From positions 159,652 through 223,651 of the forward strand of contig NZ_JAGMUL010000005.1 of the NCBI RefSeq assembly GCF_019049285.1: a stretch of 64,000 nt of DNA, read 5' to 3'. Within the stretch, counting starts at the first letter, position 1. Each line of letters starts with the position of its first letter. Made by a program: the position numbers and the translations under genes. Below, piece by piece: positions 1-8,020 of the stretch. The DNA comes from Streptomyces sp. AC550_RSS872. Its GTDB lineage: Bacteria > Actinomycetota > Actinomycetes > Streptomycetales > Streptomycetaceae. The notes under the pieces are model-generated. The model ran no database searches, was not told where the DNA came from, and worked only from the letters and a program-made list of their open reading frames with translations.

Positions 1-873
1 CAGGCCCGGCGCGCCGTCCCGGGTGACGACCGCCCCGCTCACGGCGCCGCCCTCGACGTACAGGTCGGTGAGCGGCGTGCCGAGCCACACCGGGACCCCG
101 GCCGACCGCAGCCCCAGCCGCAGACCGGCCGCCAGCGACTGCCCCATGGTCAGCGGCTTCTCCCCGCGTAGCGCCGCCGCCGCACCCCGCGCCAGGCACT
201 CCGCCGCCACCGCAGCCCCCTTGGCGTTCACCGCGGCCAGGGCCAGCCACTTGTAGTCGGCGCTGAAGACGACCATGCCGGCGGGCACGTCCATGTACGG
301 CGGGTTCAGACGCGCCAGTTCGGCGCCGAGGAGCTTGCCGTCGAGCTGGTCGGGTTCGACGGAGCGGCCGTTCGGGAGGCCGCCGGGCAGTTCCGGGTAG
401 TAGTCGCTGTAGCCCTCCATCCAGCGGAAGCGGAGGGGGCTGTTGGCCATGACGAAGGAGAGCATCGCCGGGCCGTGGGCGAGGAAGGCCCGCTGCCGCT
501 CGACCGGGACGTCCGGGCCGACGACCGCGGCGAGGTACTCGGCGGCCTTCGCGGGGGTGTCCGGCACCCCGGCCGCGAGGATCACCGAGTTGTTCGGGAT
601 CCAGATCCCGGCCCCGGACCGCGCGGCGGACCCTCCGAAGGTGGGCGCCTTCTCCACCACCACACAGCTCAGCCCCTGCCTGGCGGCGGTCAGGGCGGCG
701 GTCATGCCGGCGGCTCCGGAGCCGACGACCACGACGTCGTAGGTGCCGAGGACGGGCAGGTCGGCCGCTCGGGCCGCGGACGGGGCCGCGACGGTGAGTC
801 CGAGGGCCGACACTGTGCCCGCGGCGCCCGCGGCGAGAACGTGTCTTCGAGAAGGGGTCACGCTGGAGGTCAT
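1..873 (-). CDS. KstD-like FAD-dependent oxidoreductase, Tat-exported (3' end outside window)
   Basis: The first 291 codons of a flavoprotein read leftward off the window edge. Residues 8-14 (SRRHVLA) followed by an Ala-rich hydrophobic stretch form a twin-arginine signal, so export is likely. A dinucleotide-binding motif, VVVVGSGAAGMTAA, begins near residue 46, with the ribose-binding Glu in VVVEK about 20 residues later. GAGIWIPNN and the segment FSADYKWLALA resemble 3-ketosteroid-delta1-dehydrogenase/fumarate-reductase-type flavoproteins. That family dehydrogenates ring A of 3-ketosteroids, but many exported Streptomyces members have no known substrate. The ATG at 873 is the first start before the Tat motif. 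No steroid-degradation genes are adjacent, so the substrate is open. Confidence 0.83.
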   Translation of the reverse strand, partial: MTSSVTPSRRHVLAAGAAGTVSALGLTVAAPSAARAADLPVLGTYDVVVVGSGAAGMTAALTAARQGLSCVVVEKAPTFGGSAARSGAGIWIPNNSVILAAGVPDTPAKAAEYLAAVVGPDVPVERQRAFLAHGPAMLSFVMANSPLRFRWMEGYSDYYPELPGGLPNGRSVEPDQLDGKLLGAELARLNPPYMDVPAGMVVFSADYKWLALAAVNAKGAAVAAECLARGAAAALRGEKPLTMGQSLAAGLRLGLRSAGVPVWLGTPLTDLYVEGGAVSGAVVTRDGAPGL

Positions 874-1033
874 GGAGGTACTCACGGAGGCCGCTCCCGC
901 CTGGACGACGCCACGCTTCTGATGATGTGTCAGAAATGCGAATGTGACGCGGTGACCTTGTGAAGTCAAGTACAGGGTAGGCGAGTTGAGCTGTCCGCGT
1001 CGCGCCGACACGAGGCAGGGGCGGCTCGGGCGG

Positions 1034-2170
1034 CTAGTTCAGGCCGATCGCCGCGCAGTCCGCCGCGTACTCGGGGGTGCAGATCTGCTGGACGGTGTAG
1101 ACGCCGTCCTGGATCACCGTCTCCTCGATGTTGCTCTTCGTGAGGGCGACCACCGGCACCAGCTGGGCCGGGATGCCCTCGTTGGTCGGGCTGTCGACCG
1201 AGTCCTGGGTGAGGGCGTCGAACTCGATGTCGCGGCCCTGGACCTTGTACACGGCCATCTTCGCGGCGTTGCCCGCCTCCAGCAGGAAGGACTTGTACAC
1301 CGTCATGAACTGCTCGCCCGAGACGACCCGCTGCACCGCGTCCAGGTTCGCGTCCTGCCCGGTCACCGGCGGGATCTTGCTGACGCCCGCCTCCTTGAAG
1401 GCGTCGATGACGCCGTCCGCCAAGCCGTCGCTCGCCGAGTAGACGGCGGCGATGTTGTTCAGCCCGACGGAGGCGATCGCCTTCTTCATGTTGGCCTTGG
1501 CCACCTCGGGCGACCACTTGTCGGTGTCGTACCGCTTGACGATGTTCACCGCGCCCTCGAGCTCGTCGAGCGCGCCCTTCTTGACCAGGCCCGTGTTCGG
1601 GTCGGCGGGGTCGCCGTTCATCATGACGACCTTGCTGGACGCGGCCTTCGATCCGAGTTCCTCGACCAGGGAGCGGCCCTGCACCTCGCCGACGAGCTCG
1701 TTGTCGTGGGAGACGTAGGCGTCGATCGGCCCCTCCGCGAGACGGTCGTAGGCGATGACCGGGATGCCGGCGTCCTTCGCCTTCTGCACGTCCGACGCGA
1801 TGCCCTTGGCGTCCAGCGCGTCCACCAGGATCACGTCGACCTGCTCGTCGATCATCTTCTGGAACTGCTCGCTCTGCCTGTCCGGGCTCGCTTCGGCGTT
1901 GGCGTACTCGACCTTGCCCTTGCCGTCGGTGAGGGTGCCGACCTCCTTCTTGATGAGCGGGTAGTCGAACTTCTCGAAGCGCGCCGTGTCCTTGTCGGGC
2001 AGCAGAAGACCCACCGTGATGTCGTCGCCCTTCTTCGGCGACGCGGAGCTGTCACCGCCCCCGATACCGTCGACGACACCGCACGCGGTGAGCGACAGCG
2101 CCGAGGCCGAGGCGGCGAGGGCTATCGCGATACGGCGTACGGCGGGGGTGTGGGGGGTTCGTGCGTTCAC
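1034..2170 (-). CDS. Sugar ABC transporter substrate-binding lipoprotein (XylF/ChvE-like)
   Basis: A 378-residue periplasmic-binding protein of the type 1 sugar family. The N-terminus has basic residues (VRR), a hydrophobic segment and a lipobox LTACG near residue 30, so it should be a lipid-anchored extracytoplasmic receptor. The mature domain shows the D-xylose-binding pattern: VGLLLPDKDTARFEKFD, the hinge region around DVILVDALDAKG, and TGQDANLDAVQ near residue 285. It starts with GTG at 2170, with GGAAGG about ten bases upstream. The usual partners, an ATPase (xylG) and a permease (xylH), are absent on both sides, so it must work with a transporter elsewhere or act as an orphan receptor. 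Family assignment is firm; the sugar is inferred. Confidence 0.9.
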   Translation of the reverse strand: MNARTPHTPAVRRIAIALAASASALSLTACGVVDGIGGGDSSASPKKGDDITVGLLLPDKDTARFEKFDYPLIKKEVGTLTDGKGKVEYANAEASPDRQSEQFQKMIDEQVDVILVDALDAKGIASDVQKAKDAGIPVIAYDRLAEGPIDAYVSHDNELVGEVQGRSLVEELGSKAASSKVVMMNGDPADPNTGLVKKGALDELEGAVNIVKRYDTDKWSPEVAKANMKKAIASVGLNNIAAVYSASDGLADGVIDAFKEAGVSKIPPVTGQDANLDAVQRVVSGEQFMTVYKSFLLEAGNAAKMAVYKVQGRDIEFDALTQDSVDSPTNEGIPAQLVPVVALTKSNIEETVIQDGVYTVQQICTPEYAADCAAIGLN

Positions 2171-2301
2171 TTACTGGTGCCTTCCGAGCGGGGGGAGCGG
2201 CTGTGCTGACCTGGGTGGCGGCACACCCAGGTGGCGGTAGCCAACGCGGCATCGGTATGTCACGTCAAGCAGTTGTCATAACGAGATGGCAACCGTTTTC
2301 T

Positions 2302-2315
2302 GTACTCCCCAGTAC
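2302..2315. promoter_or_regulatory. Perfect inverted repeat GTACT-N4-AGTAC upstream of the sugar-binding gene
   Basis: Two five-base arms, GTACT and AGTAC, separated by CCCC, lie between the fadD 3' end and the sugar-binding gene start, about 130 bp from that start. Both genes are on the minus strand, so this could be an operator for the sugar receptor or a chance palindrome near the fadD stop. No regulator gene is adjacent. Confidence 0.3.
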
Positions 2316-2321
2316 CGACTG

Positions 2322-4250
2322 CTACTTCTCGTACAGCCCCTCGACGTCCGTCGCGAAGTCCCGCATGACCGCTTCCCTGCGCAGCTTCATCGACGGCGTC
2401 AGATGGCCGTCCCTCTCCGTGAAGTCCGCCGGGAGGATCGCGAAGCGGCGGATCGACTCGGGACGGGAGACGAGTTTGTTGGCCTCGTCGACGGCACGCT
2501 GGAGGATCGCCCTCAACTCGTCGTCGTTCACGAGGAGTTCCGCGGGAACGGGATGCTTGCCGTTCATCCGGCGCCAGTGGCTGACGCCGTCCATGTCCAG
2601 GGTGATCAGGGCGGAGACATAGGGGCGGCGGTCGCCGAGAACCATGCACTGGGAGATCAGGGGGTGCGAGCGCAGCCAGTTCTCCAGGGGTGCGGGGGCC
2701 ACGCTCTTGCCGCCCGCGGTGATCAGGAGTTCCTTCTTGCGGCCGGTGATCGTGAGGTAGCCCTCGTCGTCGAGGGCGCCGATGTCGCCCGTCGGCAACC
2801 AGCCGTCCGCCGCCGCCGGGACCACGCCGCCCGCCGCCGGGTCCCAGTAACCGCGCAGCACCTGGTCGCCGGCGATGAGGATCTCGCCGTCCGCGGCGAT
2901 ACGGACACGGGTGCCGGGCAGGGGCCAGCCCACCGTGCCCAGGCGGGGCTTCAGGGGCGGGGTGACGGTCGCGGCGCCGGTCGTCTCGGTCAGGCCGTAG
3001 CCCTCGTAGATCTCGATGCCCGCGCCGGTGTAGAACGCGGCCAGGCGGCGGCCGAGCGGTGAACCGCCGCAGATCGCGTACCGCACACGGCCGCCCATGG
3101 CGTTGCGGATACGGCGGTAGACCAGCGGGTCGTAGAAGGCGCGGGCCGTCTTGAGTGCCGTGCCCGGGCCGACTCCCGTGCCGGCCGCGCGTGCCTCCAT
3201 CGCCTCGCCGTAGCGCTCGGCCACGGACGCCGCACGGTCGAAGGACGACACCCGGCCGCCCGCCTCGGCCTTGGCACGGGCTGCGTTGAAGACCTTCTCC
3301 AGCATGTAGGGGATGGTCAGCAGGCAGGTGGGCCGGAACGCCGCCAGGTCCGGCAGCAGGTCCTCCGCCTTCAGGCTGGGCGCGTGGCCCAGCCTGACCC
3401 TGGCCCGGATGCAGGCCACCGCCACCATGCGTCCGAAGACGTGCGACATGGGCAGGAAGAGCAGCACCGAGGCCTCTTCGCTCGTCCTCGCCTTGAAGAT
3501 CGGGTAGAGGAGCTCGATCGCGTTGTCGACCTCGGCGAAGAAATTGCCGTGCGTCAGCGCGCAGCCCTTGGGGCGGCCCGTGGTGCCCGAGGTGTAGATG
3601 AGCGTCGCGAGCGTGTCCGGCACCAGCATGCCGCGCCGTACGCTCACCTCCCCGTCCGGCTGCTGCCTGCCGTGCTCCGCCAGCCGCTCCACATGGCCCT
3701 TCTCCATCACCCACAGGTGGCGCAGGTCGGGCACGCGGTCCAGTTCGGGCCCGAGGGCGGCCGCCTGCGCCGCGGTCTCCGTGACCAGGGCCACCGCGCC
3801 GGAGTCCTGGAGGATCCAGCGGGTCTGGAAGACGGAGGAGGTGGGGTAGACGGGCACCGTGACGAGACCGGCCGCCCACGCGCCGAAGTCGAGGAGCGTC
3901 CACTCGTACGTCGTGCGCGCCATGACGGCGATCCGGTCGCCCGGGGTCAGCCCCTCGGCGACCAGCCCCTTGGCCACCGCCTGCACCTGCTCGGCGAACT
4001 CCGCCGCCGTCACGTCCGACCACTGCCCGTCCCCGCCCCGGCGGCTGAGGACCACCGCGTCGGGAGCCGCGGCCGCGTTGTCGAAGGGCAGGTCCGCGAG
4101 CGAGCCGTGGGTGACCGGCGGCGCGAACGGCGGTACGTACGCCTCCCGTACGGCACCGTCCAGTCGCCGTGTCTCGGGCTGCACCAGGTTCGGTCCCGGA
4201 GCGTCGTCGAAGGCGGCCGACGGGGCGAAGGAGGGAAGCGGGGTGGACAC
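2322..4250 (-). CDS. fadD: Long-chain acyl-CoA synthetase (AMP-forming, FadD15-like)
   Basis: A 642-residue member of the ANL adenylate-forming superfamily, the usual length for this class. It activates fatty acids with ATP to acyl-AMP, then acyl-CoA. The phosphate-binding loop LIYTSGTTGRPKG is near residue 215, YGLTETTG near 415, and the adenylate-binding and hinge segment GDIGALDDEGYLTITGRKKE near 490-510, with the C-terminal catalytic Lys region following. The GTG start at 4250 is preceded by AGGAG seven bases upstream. The next genes outward are a broken thiolase, a FabG-like reductase and a MaoC hydratase, so it probably belongs to a lipid-degradation or remodelling module. Chain-length preference cannot be read from the sequence. 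Confidence 0.92.
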   Translation of the reverse strand: MSTPLPSFAPSAAFDDAPGPNLVQPETRRLDGAVREAYVPPFAPPVTHGSLADLPFDNAAAAPDAVVLSRRGGDGQWSDVTAAEFAEQVQAVAKGLVAEGLTPGDRIAVMARTTYEWTLLDFGAWAAGLVTVPVYPTSSVFQTRWILQDSGAVALVTETAAQAAALGPELDRVPDLRHLWVMEKGHVERLAEHGRQQPDGEVSVRRGMLVPDTLATLIYTSGTTGRPKGCALTHGNFFAEVDNAIELLYPIFKARTSEEASVLLFLPMSHVFGRMVAVACIRARVRLGHAPSLKAEDLLPDLAAFRPTCLLTIPYMLEKVFNAARAKAEAGGRVSSFDRAASVAERYGEAMEARAAGTGVGPGTALKTARAFYDPLVYRRIRNAMGGRVRYAICGGSPLGRRLAAFYTGAGIEIYEGYGLTETTGAATVTPPLKPRLGTVGWPLPGTRVRIAADGEILIAGDQVLRGYWDPAAGGVVPAAADGWLPTGDIGALDDEGYLTITGRKKELLITAGGKSVAPAPLENWLRSHPLISQCMVLGDRRPYVSALITLDMDGVSHWRRMNGKHPVPAELLVNDDELRAILQRAVDEANKLVSRPESIRRFAILPADFTERDGHLTPSMKLRREAVMRDFATDVEGLYEK

Positions 4251-4495
4251 GGGCGGCTCCTGCGGCGGGCGTGCAGCGTGGAAACTGCTTGCTGCATGAC
4301 GTACGTACCTCGCGCACCGTGGCGTTCACCTGCGGAGGCATGCGGAGGCCTGCGGAAACGGGTTACCGCTGGTTAGGCAGGAGATCGTACGGCTCCCGCG
4401 TGTGGGGGTTGTGCGGGTTCGGCGGCGGTACGGAGCCGGGTATGTGCAACGTCGGGGGTTATGTGAGAGCCCCTCAGCTTCGTCTCACCTTCTCC

Positions 4496-5014
4496 TTACC
4501 CTCGCTCCAGAACCGCCGTCACGCCCTGCCCGCCGGCCGCGCAGACGGAGATCGGCCCGCGTCCCGAACCGCCCTTCTCCGCAAGCGACTTCGCGAGCGA
4601 CGCCACGATCCGCGCTCCCGGTCGCGGCGAAAGGGTGGCCGGTGGCCAGGGAGGATCCGTTCGCGTTCAGACGGGCACGGTCCACGGGGCCGAGCCCCCG
4701 CTTCTCCGAGTCCGGTGCGCTCCAGCATCCGGGGCACCGCGTACGCCGGAGCCTTCAGCAGCCCGTCCTCGCCGCCCGCGACATCACCCCGCACGAAGTC
4801 CGCGGCGGCCGTCTCGTACGCGGTGAGATACGCAAGCGGTTCCAGCCCCCGCCGCTCGGCCCACTCCTCGCCTGCCAGCAGGACGACCGCCGCCCCGTCC
4901 GTCCCGGCTGGAGGCGGTGGCGTACGGGCCGTCGGAGCGGGCGAACGGGACGCGGGTGCCGGCGATGACCGCGACGCGCCGTGCCGCCGGTGGTTTCACG
5001 GGGCTCATCTCCAC
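4496..5014 (-). pseudogene. Degenerate acetyl-CoA acetyltransferase/thiolase (fadI/fadA type)
   Basis: Pieces of a thiolase are readable in different minus-strand frames. The N-terminus RRVAVIAGTRVPFARSDGPY starts at 5014. The middle contributes LKAPAYAVPRMLERTGLG near 4750, then NANGSSLATGHPFAATG near 4650, the part of thiolases that normally carries the catalytic His (GHP). The C-terminal ISVCAAGGQGVTAVLERG ends at a TAA at 4496-4498; its CAAGG holds the second catalytic Cys. An intact gene needs about 1.3 kb; only 519 bp remain, with a large internal deletion including the acyl-accepting Cys region and at least two frame changes. It lies between fadD and the fabG-like gene, exactly where an intact thiolase would complete the module. 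Confidence 0.82.
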
Positions 5015-5093
5015 CCACTCCTCACGTCACCATGGCCTTACCTCGGGTAACCTTACTCCGGAGTCAGCACCGGAGCAGCACTGGGAGTGGTAC

Positions 5094-6392
5094 ATGGCCG
5101 ACCGCTATCTGACCTTCACCGGCACGGCGCCCGGCCGCCTCCTGACCCGCCGTCTGGGGTTGCCGCAGCCGGCCGCGCTGAAACGCTGGTCACCGCAGCG
5201 GCCCGCGCTGGAGGGCGACCGGCTGCTGCTCACGGCCGGCAAGTCGGAGCTGGAGCCGGCGGACACGGGCCTTGACCTGACGGCGTCCGCCGAGAAGCCG
5301 GGCGCCGTGCTCCTGGACGCCACCGGGGTGCGGGACGTGGAAACGCTCGCCGAGGTGCACGCCGCCCTCCAGCCCGTCGTACGGTCCGTCGCCGAGAGCG
5401 GCCGGATCGTCGTCCTCGGCGCGCCCCTCGACGCCGCCGACCACCACCAGGCGGCAGTTCAGCAGGCCCTGGAGGGCTTCACGCGCTCGCTCGGCAAGGA
5501 GATCGGGCGCGGCAGGACCGTTAACCTCGTACGGCTGACGGACGCCCGTGCAGCCGGGCCGACCCTGCGCTTCCTCCTCTCCCCCAGGTCGGCGTACGTC
5601 AGCGGCCAGGTGATCGAGGTCGGCGCGTACGACGAGAGCGGAGCTCCCGCCGACCCCGACCGCCCCCTCACCGGCCGCACCGCCCTCGTCACCGGCGCCG
5701 CGCGCGGCATCGGTGAGGCGGTCGTCGAGACGCTGGCCAGGGACGGCGCCCGGGTCGTCGTACTCGACGTCCCCCAGGCCGAACAGGACGCCCTGCGCGT
5801 GGCCGACCGGCTCGGCGGCACCGCCCTCGCGCTCGACATCACCGCCCCCGACGCCGGTGAGCGCATCGCCGCAGCGCTGCCGGACGGGCTGGACGTCCTG
5901 GTCCACAACGCCGGGATCACCCGGGACCGGCGCCTGGTCAACATGCCCGCCGAACGCTGGAGTTCGGTGCTCGACGTCAATCTCGCGAGCGTGCTGCGCA
6001 CGACGGACGCCCTGTTGGAGAGCGGGACGCTGCGGCGGGGCGGACGGATCGTGGCGACGGCGTCGATCGCGGGGCTGGCGGGGAACGCCGGGCAGACCAA
6101 CTACGGCGCGAGCAAGGCGGGCATCGTCGGTCTGGTCCGCGCCCTCGCGCCGCGTGCACTCGCCGAGCACGGGGTGACGGTCAACGCGGTCGCACCCGGC
6201 TTCATCGAGACCAGGATGACCGCCGCGATCCCCCTGTTCATCCGTGAGGCGGGCCGCCGCATGAACTCCCTCGCGCAGGGCGGACTGCCCGTCGACGTCG
6301 CCGAGACGACGGCGTGGCTGGCACACCCGGGGTCGGGCGCGGTCAACGGGCAGGTCGTCCGAGTGTGCGGCCAGAGCCTGCTGGGGGCCTGA
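5094..6392 (+). CDS. 3-oxoacyl-ACP/acyl-CoA reductase (FabG4-like two-domain SDR)
   Basis: A 432-residue short-chain dehydrogenase of the long, two-domain FabG4 type. The first ~180 residues form a degenerate Rossmann-like domain; the second is a full SDR domain with TGAARGIG (cofactor loop, near residue 202), HNAGITRD near 282, catalytic Ser in ATASIAG and YGASK (Tyr/Lys), then VAPGFIETRM. The family reduces 3-oxoacyl thioesters, often CoA-linked. An upstream in-frame ATG at 4917 would run back through the thiolase remnant, so I chose the ATG at 5094, which has a GGGAGTGG ribosome site. It overlaps the following maoC by one base (TGATG), implying translational coupling. Confidence 0.9.
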   Translation: MADRYLTFTGTAPGRLLTRRLGLPQPAALKRWSPQRPALEGDRLLLTAGKSELEPADTGLDLTASAEKPGAVLLDATGVRDVETLAEVHAALQPVVRSVAESGRIVVLGAPLDAADHHQAAVQQALEGFTRSLGKEIGRGRTVNLVRLTDARAAGPTLRFLLSPRSAYVSGQVIEVGAYDESGAPADPDRPLTGRTALVTGAARGIGEAVVETLARDGARVVVLDVPQAEQDALRVADRLGGTALALDITAPDAGERIAAALPDGLDVLVHNAGITRDRRLVNMPAERWSSVLDVNLASVLRTTDALLESGTLRRGGRIVATASIAGLAGNAGQTNYGASKAGIVGLVRALAPRALAEHGVTVNAVAPGFIETRMTAAIPLFIREAGRRMNSLAQGGLPVDVAETTAWLAHPGSGAVNGQVVRVCGQSLLGA

Positions 6393-7291
6393 TGACGAAC
6401 GCTACCGTCCTGACCGGTCCCCCCTCCCTGCCGGGGCTGCTCGCCCGGGGCGCTGTGCTCTCCCCCTTCAAACGACCCCGCCCCGACGCCGAGTTCCCGC
6501 GGACCCGGCTCGTCCTGCCCGGCCTGCGCGTCGACCTGGCCCGGCTCGCCGGCTACGAGCGGGTCTGCGGCTTCGCGACCGGCGACGACGCACTGCCGAT
6601 CACCTATCCGCATGTCCTCGGCTTCCCGCTGGCGATGCGGCTGATGAGCACCCGGGAGTTCCCGCTGCCGCTGCTCGGCCTCGTCCACACCCACATCGGC
6701 ATCACCCGGCACCGGCGGCTGACGGCGACGGGCACGTACGAACTGTCCGTGCACATCGACGGGCTGGTGCCGCACCGCAGGGGAACCGAGGCCGTCGTGG
6801 TCACCGAGGTGCGGGAAGGAGAGGCCGTCGTATGGGAGTCGCGGAGCAGGTACCTCGCCCGGCACCGCACGGACGGACACCGCGGCGAGACGTCCGGTGC
6901 CGCCGGGACGTCGCAGGCGCAGGGGGCGGCGGAAACGTCCGAGGCGCCGGAAGCTCCCAAGCCGCTCCCCGCGGTCGCCGACTGGCGCCTCGCCGGGGAC
7001 GTCGGCCGCCGCTACGGCGCCGCCTCCGGTGACCGCAACCCCATCCATCTCCACCCCCTCACCGCCCGGCTGTTCGGCTTCCCGCGCGCCATCGCGCACG
7101 GCATGTGGACGGTGGCCCGCTGTCTCGCCGCGCACGGCCTGCCGGAACGGGCCCTGGTGGAGGCCGAGTTCAGGACACCCGTGCTGCTGCCGGGGACGGT
7201 CACCTACGCGGCGGAGGGTGGGCGCTTCGAGCTGCGGGGCACCAAGGAGCGCGTCCACGTGGCCGGGGAGGTCTACCCGCTCGCCTCGTGA
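6392..7291 (+). CDS. MaoC-like hot-dog dehydratase/enoyl hydratase
   Basis: A 299-residue protein. The C-terminal half carries the MaoC hydratase signature: DVGRRYGAASGDRNPIHL near residues 205-225, with catalytic Asp and His, followed by AIAHGMW. The N-terminal half is a second, degenerate hot-dog fold, as in two-domain (R)-specific enoyl-CoA hydratases. The likely reaction is reversible hydration of trans-2-enoyl-CoA to 3-hydroxyacyl-CoA, the step next to the reductase encoded upstream. The start overlaps the stop of the reductase gene. The region around residues 170-195 is Ala/Glu-rich and looks like an interdomain linker. Its 3' end overlaps the convergent tetR gene by 19 bp. Confidence 0.87.
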   Translation: MTNATVLTGPPSLPGLLARGAVLSPFKRPRPDAEFPRTRLVLPGLRVDLARLAGYERVCGFATGDDALPITYPHVLGFPLAMRLMSTREFPLPLLGLVHTHIGITRHRRLTATGTYELSVHIDGLVPHRRGTEAVVVTEVREGEAVVWESRSRYLARHRTDGHRGETSGAAGTSQAQGAAETSEAPEAPKPLPAVADWRLAGDVGRRYGAASGDRNPIHLHPLTARLFGFPRAIAHGMWTVARCLAAHGLPERALVEAEFRTPVLLPGTVTYAAEGGRFELRGTKERVHVAGEVYPLAS

Positions 7292-7950
7292 GCGGCGGCC
7301 GACGGCGCCCCGGCCGGGGGTGACCAGGGCCGGCCGGCCATGAGGTTGCCCAGGCCTGCCCAGGAGAAGTTCATGAGGGTCGCCGCCGCCTCTCGCGCCG
7401 TCACCCCGGGCGTGGCATTGGCCCAGTCCGCCAGAGACTCGGCGGCTCCGACCAGCGCTTCGGCGAGCCCTGCGACCTCGCTCTCGGGCAGGTCGGGGTC
7501 GCGATGGGCCTCCCGCGCGGCCGCGAGGATCAGCTGCGTCACGAACGCGACGATCTCCGCGCGCATCGCGGCGACCTCGGAGGCGAACGGCTCCCCATGG
7601 GTGCGGGCGTGCAGATGCAGGACGGCCCAGCCGTCCGGGTTCTGCGCGGTGTGCGTGAAGAACGCACCGAGCCCTTCCCAGAGTTGGCGGTCGGCGGGCG
7701 CGTCCCGCCGGACTCCGGCACGGACGGCCTCGGTGAGCGCGGCGGCCTCCCGCCGGATGCAGGCCGAGAAGAGGTCTTCCTTCGAGTTCAGATACAGGTA
7801 CACCAACGGCTTGGAGACGCCCGCGAGTTCGGCGATCTCGTCCATCGACGCGGCCATGTACCCCCGTCGGCCGAAGGTTCGCACGGCGGCGTCCAGCATC
7901 TGCTGCTCACGGACGGCGCGCGGCATCCGCTTGGTCTTCACGGCACCCAT
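7273..7950 (-). CDS. TetR-family transcriptional regulator
   Basis: A 225-residue repressor-type protein. The N-terminal helix-turn-helix is clear: QQMLDAAVRTFGRRGY, then SMDEIAELAGVSKPLVYLYLNSKEDLF, residues ~17-60. The C-terminal ligand domain contains ADWANATPGV and fits regulators of fatty-acid genes. It is convergent with the lipid module and overlaps maoC, so control of that module by this protein is plausible but not shown. No Shine-Dalgarno precedes the ATG at 7950. However, TACGCT lies seven bases before it, the spacing of a -10 element for a leaderless transcript. An upstream start at 7998 is possible. Confidence 0.9.
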   Translation of the reverse strand: MGAVKTKRMPRAVREQQMLDAAVRTFGRRGYMAASMDEIAELAGVSKPLVYLYLNSKEDLFSACIRREAAALTEAVRAGVRRDAPADRQLWEGLGAFFTHTAQNPDGWAVLHLHARTHGEPFASEVAAMRAEIVAFVTQLILAAAREAHRDPDLPESEVAGLAEALVGAAESLADWANATPGVTAREAAATLMNFSWAGLGNLMAGRPWSPPAGAPSAAAHEASG

Positions 7951-8020
7951 GCCGATCAGCGTACGGGCCGGGAGGGGCGATCCCACCCGGCCCGCCACAC
8001 ATCGCCGCCTACACGAACGG

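Noticed and set aside
4917..5093. A longer fabG-like protein starting at 4917
   Set aside because: The extra 59 codons are antisense to the N-terminus of the thiolase remnant; the ribosome site supports 5094.
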